Below are positions 1-6,271 of a DNA stretch of 7,038 nucleotides, in pieces. The notes beneath the pieces are model-generated. The model did no database searches and was not told the origin of the DNA. It saw nothing but the letters and a program-made list of their open reading frames with translations. This DNA comes from Bacteroidia bacterium (GTDB taxonomy: Bacteria; Bacteroidota; Bacteroidia; Bacteroidales; CAJPTX01): assembly GCA_905373665.1 (NCBI GenBank), contig CAJPTV010000109.1, positions 1 through 7,038 of the forward strand, read 5' to 3'. A program made the position numbers and the translations under genes. Numbering within the stretch: position 1 is the stretch's first letter; the number at the start of each line of letters is the position of its first letter.

Positions 1-1489
1 GGTGAATGCTAAGGGAAGAAAGGGAGAAAGCGGTTATGCTATTGCAGATTTCGCTACTTTGACGCTAGATAAATGTTTTATCTTCTCACCCAAAGAGGGA
101 AAATGGGATGCTGGGAAACATGCGGTAATGGATGGCAGCTCGAAGGCAAAAGAGGTTGAGGTGAAAAGATTCGTAGGCTTTAACCTTGAGCCAACTACAT
201 TAGAAGAGATACCAGCAGAGGGCGGCATGCCGAGCGTGAATGTAATCTCAGAAAAGGCTTGGACTTTGAGCATGCCGGCTGAGGCTACGTGGGTTACCCC
301 CTCTGCTACAACAGGTACGGGGAGTCAAACGGTGAGATTTACCGTGGAAAAGAACGAAACCTCTTCTATGCGTAGCGTAAAGGTGACCTTCACGCAGTCG
401 GAAACAACCTACACGTTGGAACTTGAGATTAAGCAGGCAGGGAAACTTCATATCCCACTCACTGGCATTGAAATTGTGCCAAATTCCTTGCCTATTAAGG
501 TTGAAGGTTCGTCAAAGTTGACGCTTAAGTTTAAGCCCGATGATGCGACGAACAAGGAGGTAACGTGGGCGGTTACTGAAGGGAATGAATCGCTCACGGT
601 GGATCAAGAGGGGAATATCAGGGCAACGAAAGTAGCGGGAACAGCTACGGTGACCGTAACAAGTAAAGAGAACCCCACGATTACGGCAAAGTGCAATGTA
701 CGCGTAACGAGCGATGATGTACCAGTAGAGTCTATTGAGGTCATCCCAGCCACCTTGGAACTTACCGAAGGGAAGAGCGCGACACTTGGGGTGAAGATTA
801 CCCCTCAGACCGCAACGAACCAAGAGGTGACGTGGAGTATCAAGTCAGGTAATGAGTATATTACGCTCAGTGGCAATATGGTCAATGGAGTCAAGGAGGG
901 GCAAGCTGAGGTCGAAGCCAAGGTGGGCGATAAGACTAACGTTTGCAAGATTACGGTTAAGAAGAAGATTGCCGTAACGTCTGTGAGGATTGAACCCGGG
1001 GTGGTGACGCTTTCTGTAGGAAAGACGCAGCAGCTTAAGGCAATCATAGAGCCATCGACGGCAACGAACCAAAAGGTGACGTGGACGCTTACTTCGGGCG
1101 ATGGGGTCGTTACACTCTCTGCGACGGGCTTGGTAACAGCGGTGAAGAAAGGTACGGCAAAGGTGACGGCGACAGTCGACGGACAAACGGCTATGTGTAC
1201 GGTGAACGTAACAGAAAGCAAGGTGCCCAAAGCTGTGGAAGATGCGGTATTATCGACCGTGATTGTGGCGCCGAACCCATTTACCACGCAGCTGCGTATT
1301 CTGAACCCAGAGGGCGCGTCGATGACTTACGAGCTACTCAACCTCGCAGGTCAGGTACTCCGTGCGGGGGCATTGAATGGCATCGAAATGGTTGTCGATA
1401 CAGCAGATCTCCCTGCAGGGGGCTATTTTGCGCGTTTAACGGGCGAAAATGGCGCAAAACGCACAATACGGATAATCTGTATCAGATAG
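1..1489 (+). CDS. Secreted surface protein, 3' part: BACON-like domain, three Big2 Ig-like repeats, T9SS type A sorting domain (5' truncated)
   Basis: The reading frame is open from the left edge (codons start at base 2) to TAG at 1487-1489, giving 495 visible residues. The GTG at base 2 is probably not the start: no signal peptide follows, and the first ~55 residues look like the end of a repetitive beta-rich unit (LTLDKC..FSP, then an AKEVEVK strand), so the gene begins upstream. Residues ~62-147 resemble a BACON domain (W-V-T-P, then S..G.G, R.VKVTFTQ and ending KQAG). Residues ~151-236, 241-319 and 323-404 are three Big2 (bacterial Ig-like group 2) repeats, each with ATN(K/Q)(E/K)VTW and a G.A.V.. 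strand. Residues ~412-495 form a type A T9SS sorting domain (VAPNPF, NPEG, LLNLAGQVLRAG, LPAGGYFARL, basic end). The protein should be exported through the outer membrane, cleaved and held on the surface. Its role is unknown; adhesion or glycan binding is plausible for these modules. The terminator right after it marks the end of its transcription unit. Confidence 0.9.
   Translation, partial: VNAKGRKGESGYAIADFATLTLDKCFIFSPKEGKWDAGKHAVMDGSSKAKEVEVKRFVGFNLEPTTLEEIPAEGGMPSVNVISEKAWTLSMPAEATWVTPSATTGTGSQTVRFTVEKNETSSMRSVKVTFTQSETTYTLELEIKQAGKLHIPLTGIEIVPNSLPIKVEGSSKLTLKFKPDDATNKEVTWAVTEGNESLTVDQEGNIRATKVAGTATVTVTSKENPTITAKCNVRVTSDDVPVESIEVIPATLELTEGKSATLGVKITPQTATNQEVTWSIKSGNEYITLSGNMVNGVKEGQAEVEAKVGDKTNVCKITVKKKIAVTSVRIEPGVVTLSVGKTQQLKAIIEPSTATNQKVTWTLTSGDGVVTLSATGLVTAVKKGTAKVTATVDGQTAMCTVNVTESKVPKAVEDAVLSTVIVAPNPFTTQLRILNPEGASMTYELLNLAGQVLRAGALNGIEMVVDTADLPAGGYFARLTGENGAKRTIRIICIR
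452..1213 (+). repeat. Three tandem Big2 Ig-like repeat units within the surface protein gene
   Basis: Three consecutive units of about 83-89 codons encode residues ~151-236, 241-319 and 323-404. The best-kept block is at nucleotides 545-568, 812-835 and 1061-1084, each encoding ATN followed by a basic or polar pair and VTW. Repeats two and three are almost identical over this block at DNA level and are spaced 249 bases apart; the first lies 267 bases before the second and is more diverged. This pattern fits duplication of a module followed by drift, with the second and third units the younger pair. Confidence 0.8.
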
Positions 1490-1505
1490 TTGTTTTATCT
1501 AAGTG

Positions 1506-1542
1506 AAAAGAGCCTGTCTCGTTAAAGAGGCAGGCTCTTTTT
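1506..1542 (+). terminator. Strong intrinsic terminator after the surface protein gene
   Basis: A 15-base stem (1506-1520 with 1527-1541) closes a six-base loop (GTTAAA). All pairs are Watson-Crick except one G-T wobble, and the right arm runs into five T residues (1538-1542). It starts 17 bases after the TAG stop at 1489. The left arm begins with four A residues, so the structure could also end transcripts on the opposite strand. It separates the surface protein gene from the envelope operon downstream. Confidence 0.93.
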
Positions 1543-1704
1543 GTAGATACTGCCTTAAGGAGGTTTCTACCCCATGCTCCATTATCTGTCATTACCTCCC
1601 GTTTGCTTAACGGAGTTCGACTCTCGCAAAAAAGTTACCTTTGTAGCGTCGTGTGTCGTGACCTGCGACATACAGACCACAAACTTTTAACGCAACGCAC
1701 GTAC
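1543..1704 (+). other. Intergenic region and operon leader, no gene seen
   Basis: Between the terminator and the start of the chaperone gene I see only the promoter candidate at 1636-1643. A 6-base inverted match (GGAGGT near 1559-1564 with ACCTCC near 1594-1599) has a loop of about 29 bases and is too weak to call a structure. The frame of the chaperone gene stays open upstream to a TTG at 1603, but the residues it would add look non-coding and would bury the signal peptide. Confidence 0.6.
1636..1643 (+). promoter_or_regulatory. Bacteroidota -7 promoter element (TACCTTTG) for the envelope operon
   Basis: TACCTTTG matches the Bacteroidota housekeeping -7 consensus TAnnTTTG exactly. It lies 61 bases before the ATG at 1705, beyond the upstream terminator, and is preceded by an A-rich run. 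Transcription would start near 1648-1651, leaving a leader of about 55 bases. The -33 element is weak: the clear TTTG at 1602-1605 lies 30 bases upstream, too far for the usual spacing of about 19-21, while TTCG at 1616-1619 is closer but imperfect. No Shine-Dalgarno sequence precedes the ATG, which is common in this phylum. Confidence 0.6.
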
Positions 1705-3054
1705 ATGAAACGCTGCCTACTCGTCTTGGGTCTCTTCCTACTTACGTTATCGTCTTTCGCTCAGCTACTTGACGGGACGATTGCCAACGTCGGGACACGA
1801 CAACTCCTCTACTCGGATGTCGAAATGGAGATGGTGCGCGCCCGCATGCAGAATGTTCAACTACAGAAAAATAGCGCTTGCGGCGTCCTCGAAAGCCTCC
1901 TTATTCACTATATGCTCCTCGACCAAGCCGACCTTGACAGCATCCCGCAGCCCAATTTGGAGAACTCGCAGGAGATAGAACAGCGCCTCTCGCACTTCGT
2001 ACAACAGGCGGGGAGTGAGGAGGCTCTGGAAAAGCAGTATGGGCGCTCTATCAAAGAGATTAAGGCTGAGATGGTGCAGCTCTTGGGGGAGCAGCGGCGT
2101 TCGGAACAGGTGCGCTCGAAGGTAATAGCTAAGGTGCTGGTCACCCCCTCCGAGGTGCAAGAGTTTTTCCGCGCGCAGCCCCAAGATAGCTTGCAAATGC
2201 TCCCTGAGCAGTTCGTTTATCGCCAGCTTGTGCTCTCGCCCGTGGCAGCCACAGAGGCGGAGTTTCAAGTAAAGGAGAAACTTCTCAGTTTGCGCGAACG
2301 TATCCTCAAAGGGGAACGCTTCTCGACACTGGCGGTCGCTTATTCGGAAGACCGCGGCTCGGCCATCAAGGGGGGCGAGATGGGCTATATGCCGCGCGAG
2401 GGTTTTGTGAAACCCTTTGCGGATGCCGCGTTTGCGTTGTCCGACGGACAGGTGAGCCCGATTGTAAAAACGGAGTATGGTTACCACCTCATTCAGATGA
2501 TTGGGAAAAAGGGGAAGTTGGCCAATGTACGCCACATTCTGATGCGCCCCACCTATTCTACGGATGTGATAGCGAAGACCTCGGCACGCCTTGATAGTAT
2601 TAAGCAGCTCGTGGCTCGAGATTCGTTGACCTTTGCGGAGGCGTGCTTACAATATTCTGATGATAAGGATACGCGCCTGAACGGAGGCTTTGCGCTTAAT
2701 GCACAAAGCGGGGGCACGGCGCTCGATAAGGAGGTTATCCTCCCTGTGGACTACTACGCATTGAAGGAGCTTAAGGAGGGGGAAATGAGTGCCCCCTTTG
2801 AGAGTCGCGACCGCGTGGGGAATGTGGTGGTAAAGGTGATTCGCCTCGAGCGGATTATCCCCCCGCACCGCATGAACCTCAAGGAAGATTACGCCCTCGT
2901 GCAGAACCTTGCCAAGGCAAAGAAAGAGACGAAGGTCTTTGACCAGTGGGTGGAAAAGAAGCAGAAAAATATGTACATTTGGATCGATGGTCGCTATGCT
3001 GACTGTCCGTTTAAGTATCGCTTCTGGAAAGAAAAAATGACCCCAAAGCAATAG
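1705..3054 (+). CDS. SurA-like periplasmic peptidyl-prolyl isomerase/chaperone with two parvulin domains
   Basis: This 449-residue protein should help outer-membrane proteins fold in the periplasm, as SurA does. The ATG at 1705 was chosen because it opens a textbook signal peptide (MKRC, a Leu-rich core, cleavage near SSFA-Q at residues 19-20). Residues ~22-165 form the helical SurA N-terminal region (IANVGTRQLLYSDVE, many E, Q and K). Parvulin domain 1 spans ~169-268, with YSED...GGEMGYMPREGF and the closing strand EYGYHLIQM. Parvulin domain 2 spans ~272-385, starting NVRHILMRP and containing YSDDKDTRLNGGFAL. A basic tail follows to 449. The length matches the Bacteroidota SurA-like family. 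Domain 1 has Gln174 where the first catalytic-pocket His is expected, and domain 2 lacks the C-terminal His. The stop overlaps the start of the OstA-like gene by one base. The family call is firm; whether it is catalytically active is open. Confidence 0.93.
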   Translation: MKRCLLVLGLFLLTLSSFAQLLDGTIANVGTRQLLYSDVEMEMVRARMQNVQLQKNSACGVLESLLIHYMLLDQADLDSIPQPNLENSQEIEQRLSHFVQQAGSEEALEKQYGRSIKEIKAEMVQLLGEQRRSEQVRSKVIAKVLVTPSEVQEFFRAQPQDSLQMLPEQFVYRQLVLSPVAATEAEFQVKEKLLSLRERILKGERFSTLAVAYSEDRGSAIKGGEMGYMPREGFVKPFADAAFALSDGQVSPIVKTEYGYHLIQMIGKKGKLANVRHILMRPTYSTDVIAKTSARLDSIKQLVARDSLTFAEACLQYSDDKDTRLNGGFALNAQSGGTALDKEVILPVDYYALKELKEGEMSAPFESRDRVGNVVVKVIRLERIIPPHRMNLKEDYALVQNLAKAKKETKVFDQWVEKKQKNMYIWIDGRYADCPFKYRFWKEKMTPKQ

Positions 3055-3056
3055 TG
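3052..3056 (+). promoter_or_regulatory. TAGTG stop/start overlap coupling the chaperone and OstA-like genes
   Basis: The TAG stop of the chaperone gene (3052-3054) shares its G with the GTG start of the next gene (3054-3056). No Shine-Dalgarno sequence precedes the GTG, so restarting by the terminating ribosome is the likely mode of initiation. The next in-frame ATG (residue 38, MKPLLLG) would remove the signal peptide, which supports the GTG. Confidence 0.7.
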
Positions 3057-4727
3057 ATACGGCGCGTCGTGCTGCGGTACGGGTGGACGCTCCTCCTGTT
3101 CCTACTCGCAGCCCAGAATCTTTGTTGGAGCTCGGTAGACGTCGCTATCAAGCGTGCGCGTGCAATGAAGCCTCTCCTGCTGGGAGAGGCATCTGTGCAT
3201 CGGCTCTTAGGCGACGTGCTCCTCGAACACGACGGGGCGGTGATGAGCTGTGACAGTGCTTACCTTTTTCAACAAAACAACCGTTTTCGTGCTTACGGGC
3301 GTGTGGTGATCTTGAGTAAGGGGCTGCGCATCATGGGCGACTCGCTCTATTACGAGGGCGAGTCGGGCACGGGGCGCATCTTTGGGCAAAATGTAGAGTT
3401 GCGAGACACGGTGCAGAACTACACGCTGTGGAGCGACCTGCTCGACTACGATACGCGAGAGAATCTCGTGCGTTTTACCACGTGGGGGCGTATGCGTTCG
3501 GAGAATAACGAACTGGAGAGCCTGAGGGGAGAGTATTTGGCGAATCAGAGCCTTTCCGTCCTTTCGGGCGAGGTGCGTTTTCAAGGAGAGGAGCTGCGGA
3601 GTTATAGCGATACGCTTGAGTATCACCGCAACGAGGCGATGCTTTACCTCTGGGGCAACATCCGGATGTATCGTCTCGAGCAGGTCGGGATTTGCAACAA
3701 GGGATGGTATAACCTCAATACCAAGGAGTTTGAACTTCAGGGCGATGTCGCCTTTCGCGACAAGGGGGAACACTTCTTCTCTGACCGTCTCTTTATTTAC
3801 GGTGAGCGAAAAGACTTAGAGGCTTTCGGGCACGTGCTTTTGGAAGATTCGGTACGCCGCGACCGTATTTACAGCCAGCATCTCTTTTACTGGTCAGAAC
3901 CACGTCGGGTATTGGCAGATCAACAGCCGATGCTCTATCAGGTGGACTCGGCGAACCTCCGCCACGATACGCTCTTTATGCGCGCAGAGAAGTTTGAGGT
4001 GAAGAGCGAGGCTATCGCTCGTAAGCAGGATTCGCTCACCCAACGCTCCGACACCGTCTACCACGTTTGGGCTATGGAACAGTGCCGAAGCTTTCGCAAT
4101 GACTTTCAGATAGCCTGCGACACGCTTTATCTGAACGGCCGCGACAGTACGTTTACCCTCATGGGGAAGCCTTACCCTTATTTTTGGAATGGCGATTCGC
4201 AGATTTCGGCTGTTCACATTACGGGGTATTTAGGGAAGAGTGCCGTGGATAGTATCTTGTTGGAAGAGAAGGTCTTTCTTGGGTCGCATGACCAAGGGGA
4301 GTATTACAATCAGATGACCGGGCTCGTGATGCATGCCTATTTGCGGGACAATGCTCTTGACAGGATTGAGATTGAGGGGGATGGTGATGTCATCTTCTTT
4401 ATGCGCGAGGCGGAGGAGCTCTTGGGAATAAACCGTGTGAAGAGTCCGCGTTATCGGATTCGGATGGAGGAGGGGCGTGCCGCACAGGCTACGTTCTATT
4501 CGGAAACAGAGTCGTTGATTTCGCCCATTCAGGAGACGGAACAAGAAGATCGACTCTTGTATGGTTTTGCATGGCGTGGGGATTTGCGGCCTAAGAGCTC
4601 GCGCGAGGTGATCCCGACGTGGTTGCTTGACCTTGATTTTCATTTGCCCCTTCGTGAGCGCATCGATGCTTGTTATAGAAATGAGGGAGGCGCATCGCGC
4701 AAAATGCAGTGGAGGCACAATATCTAA
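3054..4727 (+). CDS. OstA-like periplasmic LPS-transport protein (LptA/OstA family)
   Basis: This 557-residue protein belongs to the Bacteroidota OstA-like family, related to LptA and the N-terminal part of LptD, whose stacked beta-jellyroll strands carry LPS across the periplasm. Residues 1-~27 are a signal peptide (IRRVVLRYGW, then LLLFLLAA). Residues ~50-300 hold the repeating OstA signature: GDVLLEHDGAVMSCDSAYL, then strands of the type Y.G.V.I, D.L.Y, GDV.F.D and S..L.Y. Similar D-S-L/D-T-L-Y strands recur at ~320-385 (HDTLFMRAE, ACDTLYLNG). The end (residues ~455-515) has the family's conserved tail, with INRVKSPRYRIRM, a YSETESLISPI segment and WRGDLRP. The start is GTG, overlapping the chaperone stop, and its own stop overlaps the next start, so all three genes are probably co-translated. 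The pairing with a SurA-like gene fits envelope biogenesis. The family call is strong; the LPS-bridge role is inferred from homology. Confidence 0.88.
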   Translation: MIRRVVLRYGWTLLLFLLAAQNLCWSSVDVAIKRARAMKPLLLGEASVHRLLGDVLLEHDGAVMSCDSAYLFQQNNRFRAYGRVVILSKGLRIMGDSLYYEGESGTGRIFGQNVELRDTVQNYTLWSDLLDYDTRENLVRFTTWGRMRSENNELESLRGEYLANQSLSVLSGEVRFQGEELRSYSDTLEYHRNEAMLYLWGNIRMYRLEQVGICNKGWYNLNTKEFELQGDVAFRDKGEHFFSDRLFIYGERKDLEAFGHVLLEDSVRRDRIYSQHLFYWSEPRRVLADQQPMLYQVDSANLRHDTLFMRAEKFEVKSEAIARKQDSLTQRSDTVYHVWAMEQCRSFRNDFQIACDTLYLNGRDSTFTLMGKPYPYFWNGDSQISAVHITGYLGKSAVDSILLEEKVFLGSHDQGEYYNQMTGLVMHAYLRDNALDRIEIEGDGDVIFFMREAEELLGINRVKSPRYRIRMEEGRAAQATFYSETESLISPIQETEQEDRLLYGFAWRGDLRPKSSREVIPTWLLDLDFHLPLRERIDACYRNEGGASRKMQWRHNI

Positions 4728-4729
4728 TG
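4725..4729 (+). promoter_or_regulatory. TAATG stop/start overlap with upstream GGAGG
   Basis: The TAA stop of the OstA-like gene (4725-4727) shares an A with the ATG at 4727-4729. A GGAGG stands at 4711-4715, 11 bases before that ATG, and is the clearest Shine-Dalgarno-like sequence in the operon. It favours 4727 over the in-frame ATGs at 4736 and 4745 and over the GTG at 4709, which would overlap the upstream gene more deeply. Confidence 0.65.
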
Positions 4730-6217
4730 CCGCGAATGAACACTATGATTTTTACGAAGTTGCTCGCATCGTCTCAGCGCGTGGCAGGGGAGGAGCGGAG
4801 TCTCCTTTTGGGTTCGTTACGCCATGCTGCTGGGCTTTTTGTGCTTCTTTTGTGGGGAATGCTCGGTGGGGCTTGGGCACAGTCTAGCCCGTCGTTGACT
4901 TTTTATGTACAGACGCCTGACTATCAGACGCAGACGCGCTATATGCAGGGCGAGGTGCGCGATTCGATCTATTTTGTCTTTGGTGAGAAGGGGACAACCC
5001 CGACCTTTACGCTAAAGGCGAAGCCCTCGACGGCGCTGAATGGTACGTTTAAGCTCTCGCGTTTTCGTACAGATGGGTTTACAAAGGAGTTTCAAGAAAA
5101 GCAGACGGTGACGGGCAGCGAGGCTACTTTCGCCGTTCAAGAGCCAGGAGGGTATCTCGTGGAGTTCACCGCAGGGAGTGTATCGCTTAAGCGGACGCTT
5201 TGGCTCTTTTATGACGATATCAAGCTTACGGGGCTACGTGCGGTGAGCAAGTGTGATGGGCTGACGCTCGCCCCGCTCTTTAATTACGATTTTGATGCTA
5301 TTCGTTACGATAAGTTCCTGTATTACGACCTCTCGATAGACGAAGTGAGTGAGTATCAGGAGATCGGGGCTGGGTATTTTAAGACCGTCAATTGGTTTAA
5401 CCTACAGAATGCGCCTGTTGAGGTCTTTGGGATAGTGCCGCCGCGGATTACGCCCCCGCCTTATAAGCCTTTTGGTTATAAGGTGGTTGTGGAGACGCTC
5501 TCAGGGAAGAAGTTTGAGGCGGCGACGGAGGAGCTTGAGCCTATAGCCACCAAGGCAAAGATGAAGATCGAGATAAACCGCAACCTCGATGGGGGAGCAG
5601 AGCGGTGGGAGGAAGGTGGAGAGTCCCCGAAGGGAGAAGCGCCTTTCTATATGCGGATGTCCTCGGAGGCGGAGAATGCTACGCAGCTTCACTTCTCGGT
5701 GCGCAATGATCTCCGAGCGGTGCGACGCGGTCGGGCGGATACGCTGTTTTACGAAAAGATTGCCGCTTCGTCGGAAGCGGAGGTCCGTCCATCGGCAGAG
5801 CTCTTTACAGCTGGGGTCTATCGCGCAGAGCTTCGGACAGTTAATGAGGTCTCGGGGTGTCAGGATACGTTCCGTATTCAGGTTAAGGTGGATTCGGCAC
5901 TCCTCTCCAAGAATGCGATTCCGAATGTGTTTTCCCCAAATGGCGATGGCATCAATGACCTCTTTCAGATTATAGAGCGCGACAAGAATGCGAAGTCGCT
6001 CAAGGAGTTTGATGTCGTGATTATGAACCGGAATGGTATTCAAGTCTATGAGTACCATGGCGACATCCGTAAATGGGATGGCTGGAACGGGCGAAAGGAT
6101 GGTAAGGGCAATCCGTTGCCTGTAGGGGTTTATTTCTACATCGTCCGCGCCGTGGGGTGGGACGGAGTGGAGTTCTCGGGAAAGGAGTATAAGGGGGTTT
6201 TGCACCTTTACCGTTAG
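4727..6217 (+). CDS. Secreted protein with T9SS type B (gliding motility-associated, CHU_C) C-terminal sorting domain
   Basis: From ATG 4727 the protein has 496 residues. A long basic N-region (~residues 1-34) precedes a hydrophobic core (GLFVLLLWGMLGG) and a clear cleavage site, AWA-QS, near residue 51. Residues ~55-165 and ~166-280 are beta-rich with no family I recognise. Residues ~285-310 form an acidic, Gly-rich linker. Residues ~310-390 resemble a PKD/Ig-like fold ending in GVYRAELRTVNEVSGCQD and an IQVKVD strand, as often seen before CHU_C. Residues ~396-496 are the type B sorting domain: IPNVFSPNGDGINDLFQI, then VIMNRNG, WDGWNG, LPVGVYFYIVRA and a short basic end. Type B cargo is exported by T9SS, and some members have structural or signalling jobs at the surface. 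The gene is translationally coupled to the OstA-like gene, so an envelope role is plausible but inferred. The exact start is the least certain point. Confidence 0.87.
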   Translation: MPRMNTMIFTKLLASSQRVAGEERSLLLGSLRHAAGLFVLLLWGMLGGAWAQSSPSLTFYVQTPDYQTQTRYMQGEVRDSIYFVFGEKGTTPTFTLKAKPSTALNGTFKLSRFRTDGFTKEFQEKQTVTGSEATFAVQEPGGYLVEFTAGSVSLKRTLWLFYDDIKLTGLRAVSKCDGLTLAPLFNYDFDAIRYDKFLYYDLSIDEVSEYQEIGAGYFKTVNWFNLQNAPVEVFGIVPPRITPPPYKPFGYKVVVETLSGKKFEAATEELEPIATKAKMKIEINRNLDGGAERWEEGGESPKGEAPFYMRMSSEAENATQLHFSVRNDLRAVRRGRADTLFYEKIAASSEAEVRPSAELFTAGVYRAELRTVNEVSGCQDTFRIQVKVDSALLSKNAIPNVFSPNGDGINDLFQIIERDKNAKSLKEFDVVIMNRNGIQVYEYHGDIRKWDGWNGRKDGKGNPLPVGVYFYIVRAVGWDGVEFSGKEYKGVLHLYR

Positions 6218-6227
6218 GGGAGGTGCG
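6201..6227 (+). other. Small hairpin spanning the stop codon of the type B cargo gene
   Basis: GCACCT (6202-6207) pairs with AGGTGC (6221-6226). Two inner and one outer T-G wobbles can extend the stem, and the loop contains the TAG stop at 6215-6217. No T tract follows, so it is not a classical intrinsic terminator. It could weaken read-through into the next gene or protect the 3' end of the operon transcript. Confidence 0.35.
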
Positions 6228-6256
6228 CGTCGTGGTTGTGAAAAATAAAACTTCGT

Positions 6257-6261
6257 AGGAG
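6257..6261 (+). promoter_or_regulatory. Possible ribosome binding site (AGGAG) of the propeller gene
   Basis: AGGAG ends 10 bases before the ATG at 6272, and an AT-rich stretch (TGTATAT) lies between them. It supports this start, which also opens directly into a signal peptide. I see no convincing TAnnTTTG element in the 54-base gap, so the gene may be read through from the upstream operon. Confidence 0.5.
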
Positions 6262-6271
6262 TTCTGTATAT

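Noticed and set aside
805..1287. Long open frame on the minus strand opposite the Big2 repeats (160 codons)
   Set aside because: Its product is a low-complexity Thr/Val/Ser/Ala-rich sequence mirroring the repeats on the plus strand, with no domain or start signal.
1559..1599. Inverted repeat GGAGGT / ACCTCC in the intergenic region
   Set aside because: Only six pairs with a loop of about 29 bases and no T tract, lying upstream of the likely transcription start. It is probably chance.
1607..1628. tRNA T-arm-like sequence (GGAGTTCGACTCTC)
   Set aside because: Only three base pairs of a T stem form. There is no matching acceptor stem, anticodon arm or D arm upstream, so neither a tRNA nor a clear remnant is supported.
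1603..1704. In-frame upstream extension of the chaperone gene to a TTG at 1603
   Set aside because: It overlaps the promoter candidate, adds a Cys/Arg-rich stretch unlike the family, and puts the signal peptide 35 residues into the protein. ATG 1705 fits far better.
1861..2535. 224-codon open frame on the minus strand opposite the chaperone gene
   Set aside because: Leu/Arg/His-rich composition typical of an antisense shadow. The plus strand has a clear, full-length SurA-like protein.
5501..6205. 234-codon open frame on the minus strand opposite the type B cargo gene
   Set aside because: It covers the strongly recognisable sorting domain on the plus strand and shows no coherent domain of its own.
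6218..6271. Separate promoter for the propeller gene
   Set aside because: No TAnnTTTG match with a TTG at suitable spacing is present. The AT-rich stretch before the ATG is too generic to call.
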